A stretch of 64,000 bases of DNA from Russula earlei (Eukaryota; Basidiomycota; Agaricomycetes; Russulales; Russulaceae): positions 186,001 to 250,000 of the forward strand of contig JAGFNK010000011.1 of assembly GCA_025769875.1 (NCBI GenBank), in the 5' to 3' direction. The translations under genes were made by a program, and so were the position numbers. A model generated the notes under the pieces. That model ran no database searches. It had not been told where the DNA came from and saw nothing but the letters and a program-made list of their open reading frames with translations. Below are positions 1 to 11,773 of this stretch, in pieces (within the stretch, counting starts at the first letter, position 1; every line of letters starts with the position of its first letter).

Positions 1-577
1 CCGACCCTCTCTCCTGGTAACACGATGACAACCCAATCAGTTGATTCATGTGAGACAAGAAGCACTTGCCCTGGGTTCCCCTACGTCTTTCACGTTCCAC
101 TTCCCTGACCCCTTGCACGTTTCTTCGTGTGTTTGCCCTTTTACAAAGCGCCGTTCTTTCACTTTCTCTAGCAGCCACGTCGAGGCAAGGCGCGCTGCCC
201 ATGCTACTTTATCATTCCGCGTCTTCTGTCTATCCGAGAATCTTCCAATTAGATGTACATTCGTAATCAATTTAAAAAGTTGAATATATCCCCACCTGTC
301 GAGCTCACTGATGACGATCCCGGGTATGATGATTTGTAGATTGAATGGTAAATGGTGTTCAATGTCCACGACGAACTGCTGCAACGCGTCGAGCTGGTGA
401 AGTAGTATATTTGTATCCACGACCAAGCTGAAAATCTCGTCCACTGCCGAAGGCTACAGCTGTACCATTCATGCACCAGCGTCGTTGTGTTTGTGACAAG
501 TAACTTGCCTGCATCTCGACATCCTGATTGATAGCTTCGTCGATACGACGGAGAGTGGCGTCCGTCAAGTCGTCCAT
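1..577 (-). CDS. SWT1: SWT1-like PIN-domain endoribonuclease, partial (3' end beyond left edge)
   Basis: N-terminal part of a PIN-domain protein. The start MDDLTDATLRR at 577 is followed by introns at about 504-444, 295-230 and 65-14, all GT-AG. Joining them gives the PIN entry strand VVDTNILLHQLDAL, then IIIPGIVISELDRQKTRND and AARLASTWLLEKVKERRFVKGQ. The acidic residues of DTN and ELD are the expected metal-binding residues of a PIN nuclease. The ARLA-WLLEK block followed by a KGQ-EET motif resembles SWT1, the nuclear-pore-linked mRNA quality-control endonuclease of yeast. The remaining PIN acidic residues and the C-terminal region lie outside the window. The assignment to SWT1 rather than another PIN family (such as SMG6-like) is from recalled motif similarity. 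The start could be moved upstream by an unseen 5' exon. Confidence 0.75.
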
Positions 578-1625
578 GTCTGTCTAAGCAAGGGACGGCG
601 GTCACCAGTCACCGGACGCTCGCCAGCCGCACAAGCATATCCTTACCCCCAGTCAGAACGGATGCTTCTTCGAGGGTTGGGTTGAAATGTTTGTCGGCCG
701 TGAGTTGGCGTCGACCGGATGGTTGACGGGGAACCGCTAAAAGGAATGAACGCGTTTTAATATTCCGTACGTCGTAAACACTCTACAGGGGACTCGCAAA
801 CTCAAATATTTGTGCGTGTCTACTCCCCACCGCCATCAATGGCGTCGTCAATAAAAGGTCTCATGTCTGTGATTGCGCAGAACGTGGCGGATACGGGGGT
901 TAAATATGACCGTCTGTCCATCAATTATCTCTTTTCACGTTACTCATTCGGATAGTCACGCTCCGTCACCCAAAAGTTTCAAATCCCGCCAGGCTTGCTC
1001 TCGGCTTTCACCGGCACCGGGAGTTGAACTCATCGCCATCCAACCTCAGTCTAAGAGCTCCGACACGGCATTGGTCGGCAAGCGTGACAAACAAACAGCC
1101 ATTTTTTGATTTCACTACACAACACAGTTTTCATAAAAAAAATTATTGGGTATGTAGATAGAAGGTACTATATACAGTGGTCAAAGTATTGTAGTTGTTG
1201 AGTAAGAGATACATGAGAAATCGATGGTGTCCGAATGAGGGCGCTGGGATAGTATGTCCAATCCTCATCCATCCACCATTGAAATCCGAGCTGCGACGCG
1301 TGCTAATTTCAAACACTAATCAAAAATCGGATGACCCAAGTTTTCTTTCCTTTATTTCACTCACTAAATCGCAAAGGGAAGAACTGAAAGCAGGTTTGCA
1401 ATCAGTTTCGCACGTCATTAACTATGGTACGCCCCACTGTGGCATCGCACGTCGAAGGATGGGGTCACAACCCTTGTGATAGAGTCGGTTCATAAAACGA
1501 ACAAATGTACTGTTGTCTGCATGAGCGGACATCGCAAGGGCATGGATGAGTATATGATATTGCGTGCAGTATACATATGCCAGATAATGATGAATAAGAA
1601 CGAGTGCTGAAACAATGCAAGAACA
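578..1625. other. Intergenic stretch with no recognisable gene
   Basis: About 1 kb between the SWT1-like start and the PCF11 stop. It must contain the SWT1-like promoter. Two open frames (873-1109 and 1195-1479, plus strand) show no recognisable motif, no coding-like composition and no convincing splice continuation, so they are not called. A tRNA-like T-arm near 1020 was examined and rejected. Confidence 0.6.
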
Positions 1626-4054
1626 TCACGCGGAAGCTAATATCACCTTCTTCAGCGGGGGCGACCCAGAGTGACTGTCAATGTCGCCTTCAACCTTACG
1701 CTTGACACCAGTCTTCGAGGTAGCGGGTAACGACTCAGCCTTGCCTAATCGTGGAGGGGTGGCGCGTAATGATGGGGCGTCAGGTGTCCCCGAACGGCTA
1801 CTTGCGAACCCCTGACGCAGACGGGCGGTAAGCGAACCACTCGTAGCTAAAGCCTCCGCATGACACGTTGCATGGTATATCTATGAAGAAAGCGTTAATG
1901 ATTGGATTCAAACCTTTTCTAAGACGAACACACCTTATCATCAATCTTCAGTGCATTCCTCCATATCCACTCCTCGTCATCCTCGTTGAATTCAGATTTA
2001 AATACCTCTTTACAGATCGGACATGTGACGTGCTTTGCCTCATCGCCAGATGGTACAACAACAAACCGTGCGCGAAGCTCGGCGTCACGCTTGGCACTCT
2101 CGGCTATCGCAATGGCCTTGGTATTTGATAAACGCGATGAGGGCCCTGCGTCTTTGTCACTGCTACTGTAAGGCATATCATGGATCCAATCCTGCATAAT
2201 GCCCTGTTGAACACAATTCGTAAATTATCGTACTGATGTACTCACCTCTACGCCAAGGAACCAGGTACGGCTATGGCCACGGCCTACACTCTGCGATGCC
2301 TTACGATTCTGCCGAAAGTGCATGTCAAGGTGCTCTTGCATAGCCTTCTTGCCCAACGCAGTGTCCGAAAATCGGAGACCACACTGCTTACACTGTACGG
2401 GCATACGATCGTAGAGAAAATGCACTATATTTGGTCGGTGTCTGGAAGGCAGATGAGCCTGGATTACGTACGGATGATATTGATACTATACCTGCTAATT
2501 TCTGCGCTTGAAAACTTCACATCTTCGGCCAAAAGGGCTTTCCGATAAGCACGCGTGTCCTCCACCTTGGATTCACTCAGTCCCTGAACATAACGGGGTT
2601 GATTTTGGATATCATCCTGTACTTGCGCGGTAGAGCCTGCACCAGGAGACGTTGAGGTAGCAGATACTACTCCTGCCTTAACAAGGGCTTCAAATAGACC
2701 AGATATGTTAGAGATAGCCGGGGGGGCTGTGCTTGGGACAACAGCATTCATAGCGGATGACCTCGAGCCGTCTGAAGTCTGGAACTGCTGTGCAGGATTT
2801 GGATAAATCAGGCCATGGTGCTGCGAATACTGAGCATGAGGTAGTGATGCGCCAGCTGGTACAACAGTCTGATGGTACGTAAACGAAGGCGGGTACGACA
2901 CTGCATTGGTGTATTTAGGGATAGAAGGCTGGGGAGCGGCATTCGTGGGAGTTGGTCGAACAAGAGTGCGTAGCTGAGCGAGAATCTGGGCTAGCTCCTC
3001 CTGCGACACACCGGCTTCGACGAGTCTGCGTAACTGCTTTGTTGTGAATGAAAATTCGAAGAAAACGGTAAGCTTACACGTACCTGTGACAAAATGCTGA
3101 TGTGATTCTGTGCGACGGGGTCATATGGATTATTTTGAAGACTCCGTTCCTTCTGACGAAGAGTGAACTCCAGCTCGCTAAGTACTTGCGATTTAGAGAC
3201 AAACGCGTTGACAGAATGAGATGACTAGGGTTCACACGGTCATTAGACAGGAGAGAAGAAGTGGCGAAGTACTTACACCATGCGCCGGGTTCGATGGCCA
3301 AATCCCCCGCTCTATTGCAACCTGAGGTCCCACCCCAAAGAGTTCTCTTCCGTTAGGGGATCCAGTGCGCCATGTCAAAAGCATTTCTTCCATCTTGCCA
3401 CGTGTTTGTTGGTCAACATGCTGATAAGTTTCTAGAAAGAGGGGAACGACGATGGACGCAAAGTGACCAGCATAAGGATCAAAGACATTTTTCGACAAAG
3501 CATCAATGAGATAAAACGCCGGAAGCTTTATCTCCGGAGGAACCTAGAAAGGAAACATGTATGAGTCAGCAAGTGGTGTAAACAAGTGTCAAGGGAACCA
3601 GTAGGGCAGGTGTTGGTCGCCCACTTTCGCACACAGCGACGGAGAGCGAAAGCAGCTAACACAAAAATTTTCTGCACTCTTATCGTTTGTAGTTACTACA
3701 GTACAAACGACATTCCATCCTCTAACCGGTCGCTCGAATCGATGCACCCCTGGAAGCAACAAAATAGTGCATAGACGATGGCAAACCACTCACCCTGCGT
3801 ATGTGAGCCTCAATGCACTGCGTAACGACGTCTCCCCACCTAGAGAAGTCATGTGCATACATTGATAATCCCTGGATTATTAGGCGTGAGTTGTCTGTCA
3901 GCCCTGCTAGCCTAGCAGTATAATCGCTACGGAACGTTGCAGGATCAACAGGGTAAACGGAGGACGAAGGTAACGCATATGACGGTGGTTGGGGAAGATA
4001 AGCATGTGGAAATGGAGGCTGACTATAGGCCTGCTGCTGCGGATATATTGACAT
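1626..4054 (-). CDS. PCF11: PCF11, pre-mRNA cleavage complex II (CF IA) subunit
   Basis: PCF11 scaffolds mRNA 3'-end cleavage and polyadenylation, binding the RNA polymerase II C-terminal domain and Clp1 in the nucleus. The start MSIYPQQQ at 4054 leads into a CID domain: LTDNSRLIIQGLSMYA, VVTQCIEAHIRR and, after an intron, SKNVFDPYAGHFASIVVPL. A Gln/Pro/Ser-rich middle (about 2470-3010) follows. The C-terminal part has the first zinc finger (CKQCGLRF with H-x3-H), the Clp1-binding segment (SRTWFLG) and a second finger (CPICKEVF). The last intron joins DDK to IYHATCHAEA, and the frame then runs to a TGA at 1626 after a short Lys-rich tail. Several 50-60 nt introns interrupt the gene. It diverges from RPL9 across about 490 bp. 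Confidence 0.93.
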
Positions 4055-4542
4055 CTTGCGGAACAACTCAAACGTTCGAGCGAAAACCTGGTTAGATGAC
4101 CTTACTAGGTAGATCGTAAAGAGCACTGCAAGAAACGCTGTGGAAGTTTTACGAATACGGCGCGTAAATGAGTTTTTTTGTCGGGCAGCAATGCACAGCA
4201 CACGACACGTCCCGCGATGATGATGGTGGTTGGAAAGAAACAAGTGGGAGTCGTGGCAATCCGGAGCTGTCGAATCAAACCCAGTTGAAACCCCGACCGG
4301 CGAACCCAATTCGCGCCACATTGAGCGCCGCTGGCAAGACCAACAAGAAAGCGTTGTCGCTGTCGAGGACCAGCCCAACACTCGTTATTCCAAGGTGGGT
4401 GTCCCATTCTCTTGTGAATATCTTCTATGGCATTCTAGTTTGTGAACTGGCTTGAAGTTGTGGATGTGCCATGGTTGCAGTCCGCTGGATGTGTTACTCA
4501 CAAGCTAGATACATCTGACCATCATTGCTAACACCTGCTTAG
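4055..4542. promoter_or_regulatory. Shared PCF11/RPL9 upstream region with a likely RPL9 5'UTR intron
   Basis: The 488-bp gap serves two divergent genes. A donor-like GTGGGTGT near 4395 and an acceptor CTGCTTAG directly before the RPL9 ATG suggest a leader intron of about 150 nt ending at the start codon, an arrangement seen in fungal ribosomal protein genes. No TATA element was identified. The intron is inferred from splice consensus only. Confidence 0.45.
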
Positions 4543-5273
4543 ATGCGTGATATCCTCAAAACAGAAGAACTAGAAATCCCTGATGGAGTGACAGTCTCTG
4601 TCAAGTCGCGAGTCATCGTGGTTACTGGACCTCGGGGAACTCTTACAAAGAACGTTCGCCATGTGAATATGGACATCCGGCTGATCAAGGGCAAGTCGAG
4701 CAACAACATCACACTCGCAGTTTGGCAAGGAACTCGGAAACACGTCGCTACCCTTAGAACAGTCAGGTCACTCATTTTCAACATGGTTACCGGCGTGACA
4801 AAGGTTTGCCCTACGTTCTTGTGTGTCGCCGCAATGCTTCATGGCCGAGTAGGGGTTTTTATACAAAATGCGTGCGGTCTACGCCCACTTTCCAATCAAT
4901 TGTATCATCCAGGATGATGGCCATAAACTTGAAATCAGGAATTTCTTGGGTGAGAAGGTATGGTATTCAGTTTTATCTAATCTTCAACCTACTTCCGTAC
5001 TTATTGTTGTCACAGACGGTGCGACATGTTGACATGCTGGACGGTGTTACAATATCCGAAAGCAAGGCGCAGAAAGATGAGCTAATACTTGAAGGCGCAG
5101 ATATTGAGAATGTATCACAATCAGGTGCGCTCTTGACTTGCTGATGTGTTATGTGGCCTAACGTATTCTCAGCGGCATCCATCCAGGGCATTTGCCGAGT
5201 GCGAAACAAAGACATTCGCAAGTTCTTGGATGGGATTTATGTCTCTGAAAAAACCACAATTGTTCAGGAATGA
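4543..5273 (+). CDS. RPL9: 60S ribosomal protein L9 (uL6)
   Basis: Large-subunit protein uL6, which sits near the sarcin-ricin loop and the GTPase centre. The start [16 protein letters not shown] matches the family N-terminus, followed by the hallmark [11 protein letters not shown]. Three GT-AG introns join MVTGVTK to [20 protein letters not shown] to [11 protein letters not shown], and ENVSQS to [14 protein letters not shown]. The C-terminus is [17 protein letters not shown], about 190 residues, the usual length. The gene ends 123 bp before the stop of the convergent STE14 gene. Confidence 0.97.
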
Positions 5274-5395
5274 TTAATTGACACGTGGACTTGCGCCACC
5301 AATATCAATTCTTTCATGCCAGCTTTCCTGCACTTTTTATGACAGCATGTCTACGGATAATCCCAACTGAACTGAACACCGTGGCACAGAATAGC

Positions 5396-6402
5396 TTATG
5401 GTATGAATGGTATCCTGGTCCCCACTCGTCCTCGATACGAGACATAATCGTCACCGAAGAAACTGATCAAAGCTCGTTCCTCCGCTGGAATGACGCTTAG
5501 AAAGAAGTACCACTCGGAGGTGGCTCAAGGCTCACCTCTGATTCGTGAAGAAAAGAATCGCATTAGCAGCACCGAATAAACAGAGAAAGACAGTGGGTTC
5601 TGCAGGACCAACTGTGTTCCCAAGGCCCAATAGAAGAAGCCAGCATACGATGGATGTCTAAACCATCTACATGTCGCGTCGGAAACGTAACACATGTGAG
5701 AAGGAATGTGACCCACGCGTAAACGCCATCTGTCACTAAGCGATGGTCCACCTGTCTTCGGAAGGCCACCGCGTGTGAGAAGTTGGAACCAGCCTTGATC
5801 ATGGCGGCGGATCGCAGGAACTGCCCAAGGAGCACAACTAGAACGCCTACGCCAAACCGGGGTACATAACACGCGATGCCCCCCAAAACAAAGTGACTTA
5901 CCAATAGAAGATACGTACGGGAATGACTTGAGTGAAGGTCGGAAGTATATAACCACGAGATACTCGGCTAACGCGAGACCGTTGGCGATGTGATACATCC
6001 GGCCGTTGTTAAGAAGGAATGCTATGACCGCTTAGATTCTTTGGTTTGGAGACCAGAACTGACATACATACAATCAACACTGACTCTCTCCCGATTCCAA
6101 CCGGCGGTGACGGCGAACTCTCCCCAATGGAAAGCCGACCACGATACGATGAAGAAACCAAGTTGATACGTGGTAAACCAGGCATTGTTGAGACCACCAC
6201 TCAAGAAGATAAAGAGTCCAAGGGTGAAAATGGATCCCAATAAAAATGATATTGTTGAAACTGCTAGTGGTGTATTTGGGATGTCTCCATGAGGTCGCGC
6301 GGCGGTGGGGTTGGGTATTGTCTCGATTGGGTTTTCACGGAGCTCCCTCTCAAGAAGGCGTTGCTCGAAGGTATCTTGCATCTCTATGCGAGGCTCAGAC
6401 AT
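5396..6402 (-). CDS. STE14: Protein-S-isoprenylcysteine O-methyltransferase (ICMT / Ste14)
   Basis: ER membrane enzyme that methylates the C-terminal prenyl-cysteine of CaaX proteins such as Ras, Rho and fungal mating pheromones, using S-adenosylmethionine. The start MSEPRIEMQDTFEQ precedes several hydrophobic helices (SFLLGSIFTLGLFIFLSG, then YQLGFFIVSWSAFHWGEF). The ICMT catalytic region follows: HRLVTDGVYAWFRHPSYAGFFYW, with the conserved RHPSY. The last intron (GTGAGCCTTG...TTCCAG, about 51 nt) joins SSRIR to AEERALISFFGDDY and then to the stop at 5396; EE-LI-FFG-xY is the conserved ICMT tail. It diverges from MEF2 across only 154 bp. Confidence 0.95.
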
Positions 6403-6556
6403 GCAGGATGAAGGAGGTAGCGAAGAGATACTGAACAATAGAGGTGACGCTGTACATATTAAAGCAGTCAGACGAACAAAAGCGTCGCCCGGGCCGGGAT
6501 TATGTGAAACAACCCTCCGCCAACTTGCCTTGCTCTTGTTTTTTTTTGTTCTGGAC

Positions 6557-9125
6557 ATGCACTTGCACTCGCACAATTGGCGAATACCCATTGCTCGTTG
6601 TGTGGCGTTCGTGACGGCGAGAATAACACTACGGACGGTCGTCAGATTCATCTCACATGGCCATGTACACCCTTCGAAATTGCGAAACCTAGCTATATGC
6701 GCCCATATTGGTGGGCCACTACGTTGCCCTCCTTTTGCGTTACAGTACTTATTTTATTTTATTTTCTGCAGATGCAGGAAAAACGACTCTGACTGAATCT
6801 ATTCTCCTCAAGTCTTCGTTCATATCTACTTCCGGAACCGTTGACGCTGGAAGCACAACAACGGACTTCCTTCCCGCAGAACGCGAGCGAGGGATAACAA
6901 TCCAGTCCGCAAGCATTCCAGTCAAATGGAAAGACTGGACGTTCAATCTCATTGACACCCCTGGACATGCAGACTTTGGGATGGAGGTCGAAAGCGCGAG
7001 CCGCGTTGTTGATGGCGCCGTGGTACTCATAGACTCCGTGGAAGGGGTTGAAGCACAAACGAAAGGTGTTTGGCAACAGCTGGACAGGTAAGCAGGTAAG
7101 CTACACTTTCGCGTACTTCACACATCCTAATTTCTCCATATGTCCAAGATATGGCGTCTCCAGCCGGATTCTTGTCCTGAATAAACTTGACCGACCGGGT
7201 GCCTCATTCCATTCCTCGATACTCTCCGCCCTCGCGCATCGCATACACCCAATGCCGGTAGTTCTCACTCTCCCTATAGCTTCTTTTGATCCTCAAGATT
7301 ATTCTAGAGGCGAGCCAGGTATCCAAGGAATTGTCGATTTAGTCAAATGGGAGCTCTGGAGATGGTCCATAGACGGATCTTTGTCAAGGCACAAACTTGC
7401 TGCCAGCGCCGAGGAAATTGATAGATCCCAGCTTTTACCCCCAGGTCACCCCCTCACCCCTCATCTTATTCCTGCGCGCACGGCGCTTCTGGAAGGCTTA
7501 GCGATGTTTTCAAACGAATTCATGGAACATCTACTCGAACTTCCGACACATCCTTCTGCATATTTGAGCGTCACCGAGTCTACTATTTTACCTTTTCTTC
7601 GGTTCGCAACCCTGAAATCCGGCATCCTGCCTGTGTTGTGCGGTTCAGCGACCAAGCATATTGGGACCGAGATTATTATGGACTACGCCGGGGGATTGCT
7701 CGCATCTCCGTTGGATGTGTCGCATGAAGCGAGTACTTCTCGAAACTCAGTCCGGCTTCTGGCTTGGAAAGTCTCGTGGGATAAAAGGCGTGGCTGGATG
7801 ACGTTTGTAAGGGTGTACTCAGGTTCGTCCCACCAGATGCGACCCTCATTTAAAGATTCACTTTCTGGTTAGGTACGCTGTCCCGACAGAGCGTTCTCTT
7901 CAATAGCTCCCGAGGCGTCAAGGAAAGGGTATCTAAATTGTTACTGTTATACGCATCAGAAGCTGAAGAAGTGGATGAATTGCCATTTGGGTCCGTGGGA
8001 GTAATACTTGGTCTCAAGCACACTCGCACGGGTGACACCCTGCTCTCAACGCACAGGCAATCTAAAGACTCTTCGTTTCCTGGCATCAACCCTCCCCCAA
8101 CAACGATGTCTGCATCTGTCATTCCGCAGTCTCATGCAGACCTCGAACCCGTTGAGGTCGCGCTGAATGCCTTGATACGTACGGATCCCTCAGTACGGAT
8201 GGAGACCCACGAAGGGCAGTTACTAGTGCACGGTCTCGGCGGGCTCCATCTCGAAATTGTTGAGGGGCGACTTAAAGACGAATGGGGGGTAAAATGCGAA
8301 TTCGGGAGAAGGCGTGTCACCTACCGAGAGAGAATCGGACCTGACGAATCTCAGCCTCCTGTAGTTGATTGGACCACAGGTGTAGGTGGAAAGAACGTGA
8401 CAGCTTCCGTCTCCTTCTCCCTGCGACCACTACTTGATAACGAAGTCGGCGACAGTGCCTGGGACGATAACATTGTTATACGTGATGACGGCAAACCCCT
8501 AAGCCATCCTGATGCGTTTCATGATGAACAAAATCCTTGGACCCACATCTCTCGCGGTATCGCGAGTATGCTGTCCAGTTCTCCCCATACGTCTTTTCCA
8601 TTATCCCGAAGTTGTATTCAAGTGCTAACCTTCAAATATCCACTTGATGTACCCCCTTCCATCTTGGGAGGCGCCAGTGCCATCATCCTTCGAGATCAAA
8701 TCAAAAATCGAGGTAGAGGATCAATAATGGAGCCCTACATCCACATCCGGGTTTCTGTGGACTCTGATGTACTCGGGCAAGTCATGAAAGATCTCGTCGA
8801 ACATGGAGGGGAGATTGCCGATCTCATCGAATCGCGCTTGCCGCTGGACGAAGAGGCCTCTACTCCTTATGGACAGGAAGGTGTCTATATCCCACCGAAA
8901 TGGCTCTCCCCTTCTTCTATATCTTTAGTTGACGAGAAAATTCACTCTATGAGGCTCAAACGCCCTGTCCATGCCGTTGCTCCCTTAAGCCAAATGCTGG
9001 ACTATTCTACGCGTCTACGCGCAATATCCGGAGGGCATGGCCAATTCGAAATGGCCGCTGCAGGGTTTCGGGCAGTTAGTCCTGCGCAAGAGTTGAAGGT
9101 TCTCACAGAGATTGGTCGTGCGTAG
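6557..9125 (+). CDS. MEF2: Mitochondrial elongation factor G2 / ribosome-releasing factor 2
   Basis: Translational GTPase of the EF-G2 type, which with mitochondrial RRF recycles mitochondrial ribosomes. The N-terminus from Met at 6557 is basic with few acidic residues, as in a mitochondrial presequence. The G1 motif is split by an intron (CAHI to DAGKTTLTE). Switch II is DTPGHADF, G4 is NKLDR, and RGITIQSA is switch I. Later introns join QQLDR to YGVSSRIL and VYSG to TLSRQSV. Domains IV and V ([41 protein letters not shown]) follow. Its insertions and divergent domain IV favour EF-G2 over MEF1. The stop lies 36 bp from that of the convergent next gene, so the 3'UTRs must overlap. Confidence 0.93.
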
Positions 9126-9161
9126 GGCTTGGAAGAACCTCTATTATACAGCAGTATAGAT

Positions 9162-10541
9162 TTACAATTCCTTAGCTTCCTCTGCATCCGCGAAAAGTGT
9201 CGCTCCATCGAACTCATCCTCTTCTTCTACATCCGCCCCACCTGCTCTTCCCGTAGCATTTAGCATCTGACTGAATTGCATCAATGCAGCATTGTCACCC
9301 CACTCTTCTATGCATTCTGCGTCGCGGCTGACCGGAGGGTCGTCAAATAGTGGCACCGGTGGCAAAGTACGAAATCGGGAGTGACTGGGACTCGTAAGTT
9401 CGTCATCGACGTCAACGTCGGGAAGGAATAATGGTGTTTTAGCCCGCTGACCGCGGCTTGTGCTACCCTCGGAGGTGGTAGGTGCGACACTTGACGAACG
9501 AGATGCAACGGAGGGGACGAGCGACGGAGCACGAGAGTCGGAACGCCGTGGCGGCCACGGCTCGACAACCACACAGAGACAACGATTGAAGTTTGAGAAC
9601 GTCCGGTACTTAAGCTCGAGAGTGAGCTTAGGTTTGGGTTCGTAGTCATCCACTTCGATGGGGATGGTAATAGATGTACTTGTTCCTTCAACATGCGACG
9701 ACTCCGTCGTTGTAGAAAAGGCCCTGCGTGTTTGAGAAAAGTTTTCTTCGTCCCCTTCCACTTTCACAACGTCAACTCTTGAGGTGGTCTCGGCTGCCCT
9801 GCGCGTTCCCTTTGTCGCACTCGTATCCAAGCCTTCGGCCATCTCAACATCTCCGTCGTCGTCTGCTCGTAGCTCATCGCTGTAGAAATGTTCCGAATCG
9901 CTGGAGTGGTAGCTCTCTTCTTCTCCATTTCCGGCCGCCGCCTTGCCTCCTCGAGCCTGGCGTCTTTTTTTCCGAGAAGGAGATGTCGTGGGCCTACTCC
10001 CCTTGGCACAAACCGCGTCTCGCTTTCCTGGCTGTCGTTCAGCAGAGCCGCCGGACGTTGGTAAGGGAGGGTCCGTGTCAAGCACAAAATTTCTCGTCTG
10101 GAGGTACGCGATGACATCGATTACTGGCAGTTTCGCATGTAATACATACCTTTATTAGGACAGAATGTGGATCTGTTTCACGCAAAAAGTATGCAAACTG
10201 GTAGGTGTCTTGATAGATGTAGATAGATAGAGTCTCTTTACTGCCAAATGCATACCTCCTCGATGAACATCTACGGTGCCTTTCTTCATATTCGCCGGTA
10301 CAGGCCCCGGTCCAACATATGCTCCAGATTCTGCTCTTAATTTTGGTATGATCCTTTAAGACATCAGCCTAAGCAGTGGGACGAACAATCAAACATCCTT
10401 ACTTTGGCCTCAGATCGGCAACAACTTCACGAAGTACCCTGTCCGACATCCAGTCTACATGCTGGCTATCCAGATAGACCTGTAGATTTCGAGTGGTCTC
10501 TCAGATTCTAAAAAGGGTGAGACGAGAGAGCAGCCCCACAT
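9162..10541 (-). CDS. Unrecognised acidic, low-complexity protein, probably nuclear
   Basis: I do not recognise the family. The N-terminal part is built from short exons: VYLDSQHVDWMSDRVLREVV, then IIPKLRAESGAYVGPGPV, then HRGDTYQFAYFLRETDPHS (G|AC split by an intron whose acceptor is ATCAAG), then TRNFVLDTDPPLP. The long last exon is rich in Ser, Glu, Asp and Arg and has a basic cluster (RKKRRQARGGK), a plausible nuclear signal. A more conserved-looking strand (KLTLELKYRTFSNF) is followed by an acidic tail ending ADAEEAKEL. The ordered N-terminal block suggests a real domain. The first exon (ATG at 10541, MWGCSL, spliced to VYLD) is a guess. The 3' end lies 36 bp from MEF2. Confidence 0.6.
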
Positions 10542-11773
10542 AGAGTGGCAAAATTGATGTCGAGGAGACTCGAAGATAATAACGGTTTCGTGGGAAGAAG
10601 GGCATTAATTACAGAGCACACAACAGATGCAGGTTTGTTTAACTGTAAAGTTTACTACTTTACGGAGATGATTACTAATCCCCCAGAGAATCGTTTGCAC
10701 GTGGTGGACGAGCTTTGACAAGGCACTGACACCTCTCCGCCCACTCACTGGCAGGTGTGAATGAGCGGAGAGGTGTATGTGGGGGAGGGATTAGTTGCGA
10801 AACGTGCTGGTCAGTTGAGACCCTTTTTTTTTTTTTTTTTGGGAAAATCCCGTCTTTCGCAGCCAGACCCCAAAGCAGGAAATGCTTTTACGCACACCCA
10901 CCCGGTGACTCGGCCCACTAAATCTCCTAACAGGTTCGAACCCCGGGTGTGCAAGGGGTTCTAGCCACCACGCCATCCTCCCCTGGTCAATGCAATGACC
11001 CGCCCGAGCAACAACTTGCGCAAGAGAGAGACAGCGAGGGGCTCCTTGAACCGCTACTCTGCAAGGTCAGAACCACCTGTCTGAGCCACGGCCACCAACG
11101 AACCCTACAACGCTAATAATAAATACCTTTCTACCCATCCTTACAACTGATGCCCAGTCACCACCCCAATGGACAAAACCACCATTACTACTATTTTGCA
11201 ACATAACACTGGCACAAGGCTCCCCTCACCCTGCTCCTAAACCACACAACAAACTACTCAACCAACACATTCAATGGACCACCCTGCATCTCAGCCCACT
11301 AAAAAATATATGATACACCCGCCATAAACTTGTCAAGGCATCAACCCCCTCCGCGCACCCCACACAGATGCCACGCCACCATGAGGCTGCCAATCCCCGA
11401 CCAGCCAATTAAACTCAGCTTCCCTTTGTTCCCCACTCATCGAAACTTAACTCCACTCAAAAACCGAGAGGGTTATGTCATCAACACGAGAAAAGATATC
11501 TAGGAACGCCTCCTCAAGAAACTCATGGAACTCCCAATGAACTGACTTTCAAACCGTGAGGTTTTAGTGGGTAGGAGGTCGCAGTAGCCTCACCCCCCCC
11601 CCCCCCAGGCTAGGTGCCTGAGTCCCACACTGCCTCCCACAGGACGTGCGTAACCGCATTTGCCCTCACGCCCGGTCCGCACCGGCTACAGCGCATTAGA
11701 GAGGGCTGAACACAGCACAAGTAAACACTGATATCTCATATATTTAAATATTGATTTTCCATTTACACAACTT
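10542..11773. other. Non-coding accessory gap with a SINE and low-complexity DNA
   Basis: No gene is recognised in these 1.2 kb. The left part is the upstream region of the acidic-protein gene. A tRNA-type SINE lies at 10824-10983. From about 11000 to 11700 the plus strand is rich in C and A with few open frames, and it contains a run of 14 C at 11593-11606. This C/A-rich tract may be an old transposon remnant, but I found no end, duplication or coding motif to support that. Confidence 0.5.
10824..10983 (-). mobile_element. tRNA-derived SINE retrotransposon with poly(A) tail
   Basis: Read on the minus strand, the element opens near 10983. It has a polymerase III A-box-like motif (TGGCGTGGTGG) and, about 35 nt on, a B-box core (GGTTCGAACC). 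After a body of about 90 nt it ends in 17 A residues (plus-strand T run 10824-10840). An internal promoter plus a terminal A-tail is the standard layout of a tRNA-derived SINE moved by LINE machinery. Flanking copies of TGACCAG (beyond the A-tail and just 5' of the element) may be parts of a degraded target duplication, but the longer flanks do not match. No intact tRNA fold is present, so it is not a tRNA gene. Confidence 0.7.

Noticed and set aside
1000..1045. tRNA-like T-arm (GGGAGTTGAACTC) on the minus strand
   Set aside because: Only one or two of the five T-stem pairs beyond the closing pair form, and no matching acceptor strand lies at the right distance.
1195..1479. 94-codon plus-strand frame between SWT1-like and PCF11
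   Set aside because: It has no ATG at its start, no recognisable motif and no codon pattern like its neighbours.
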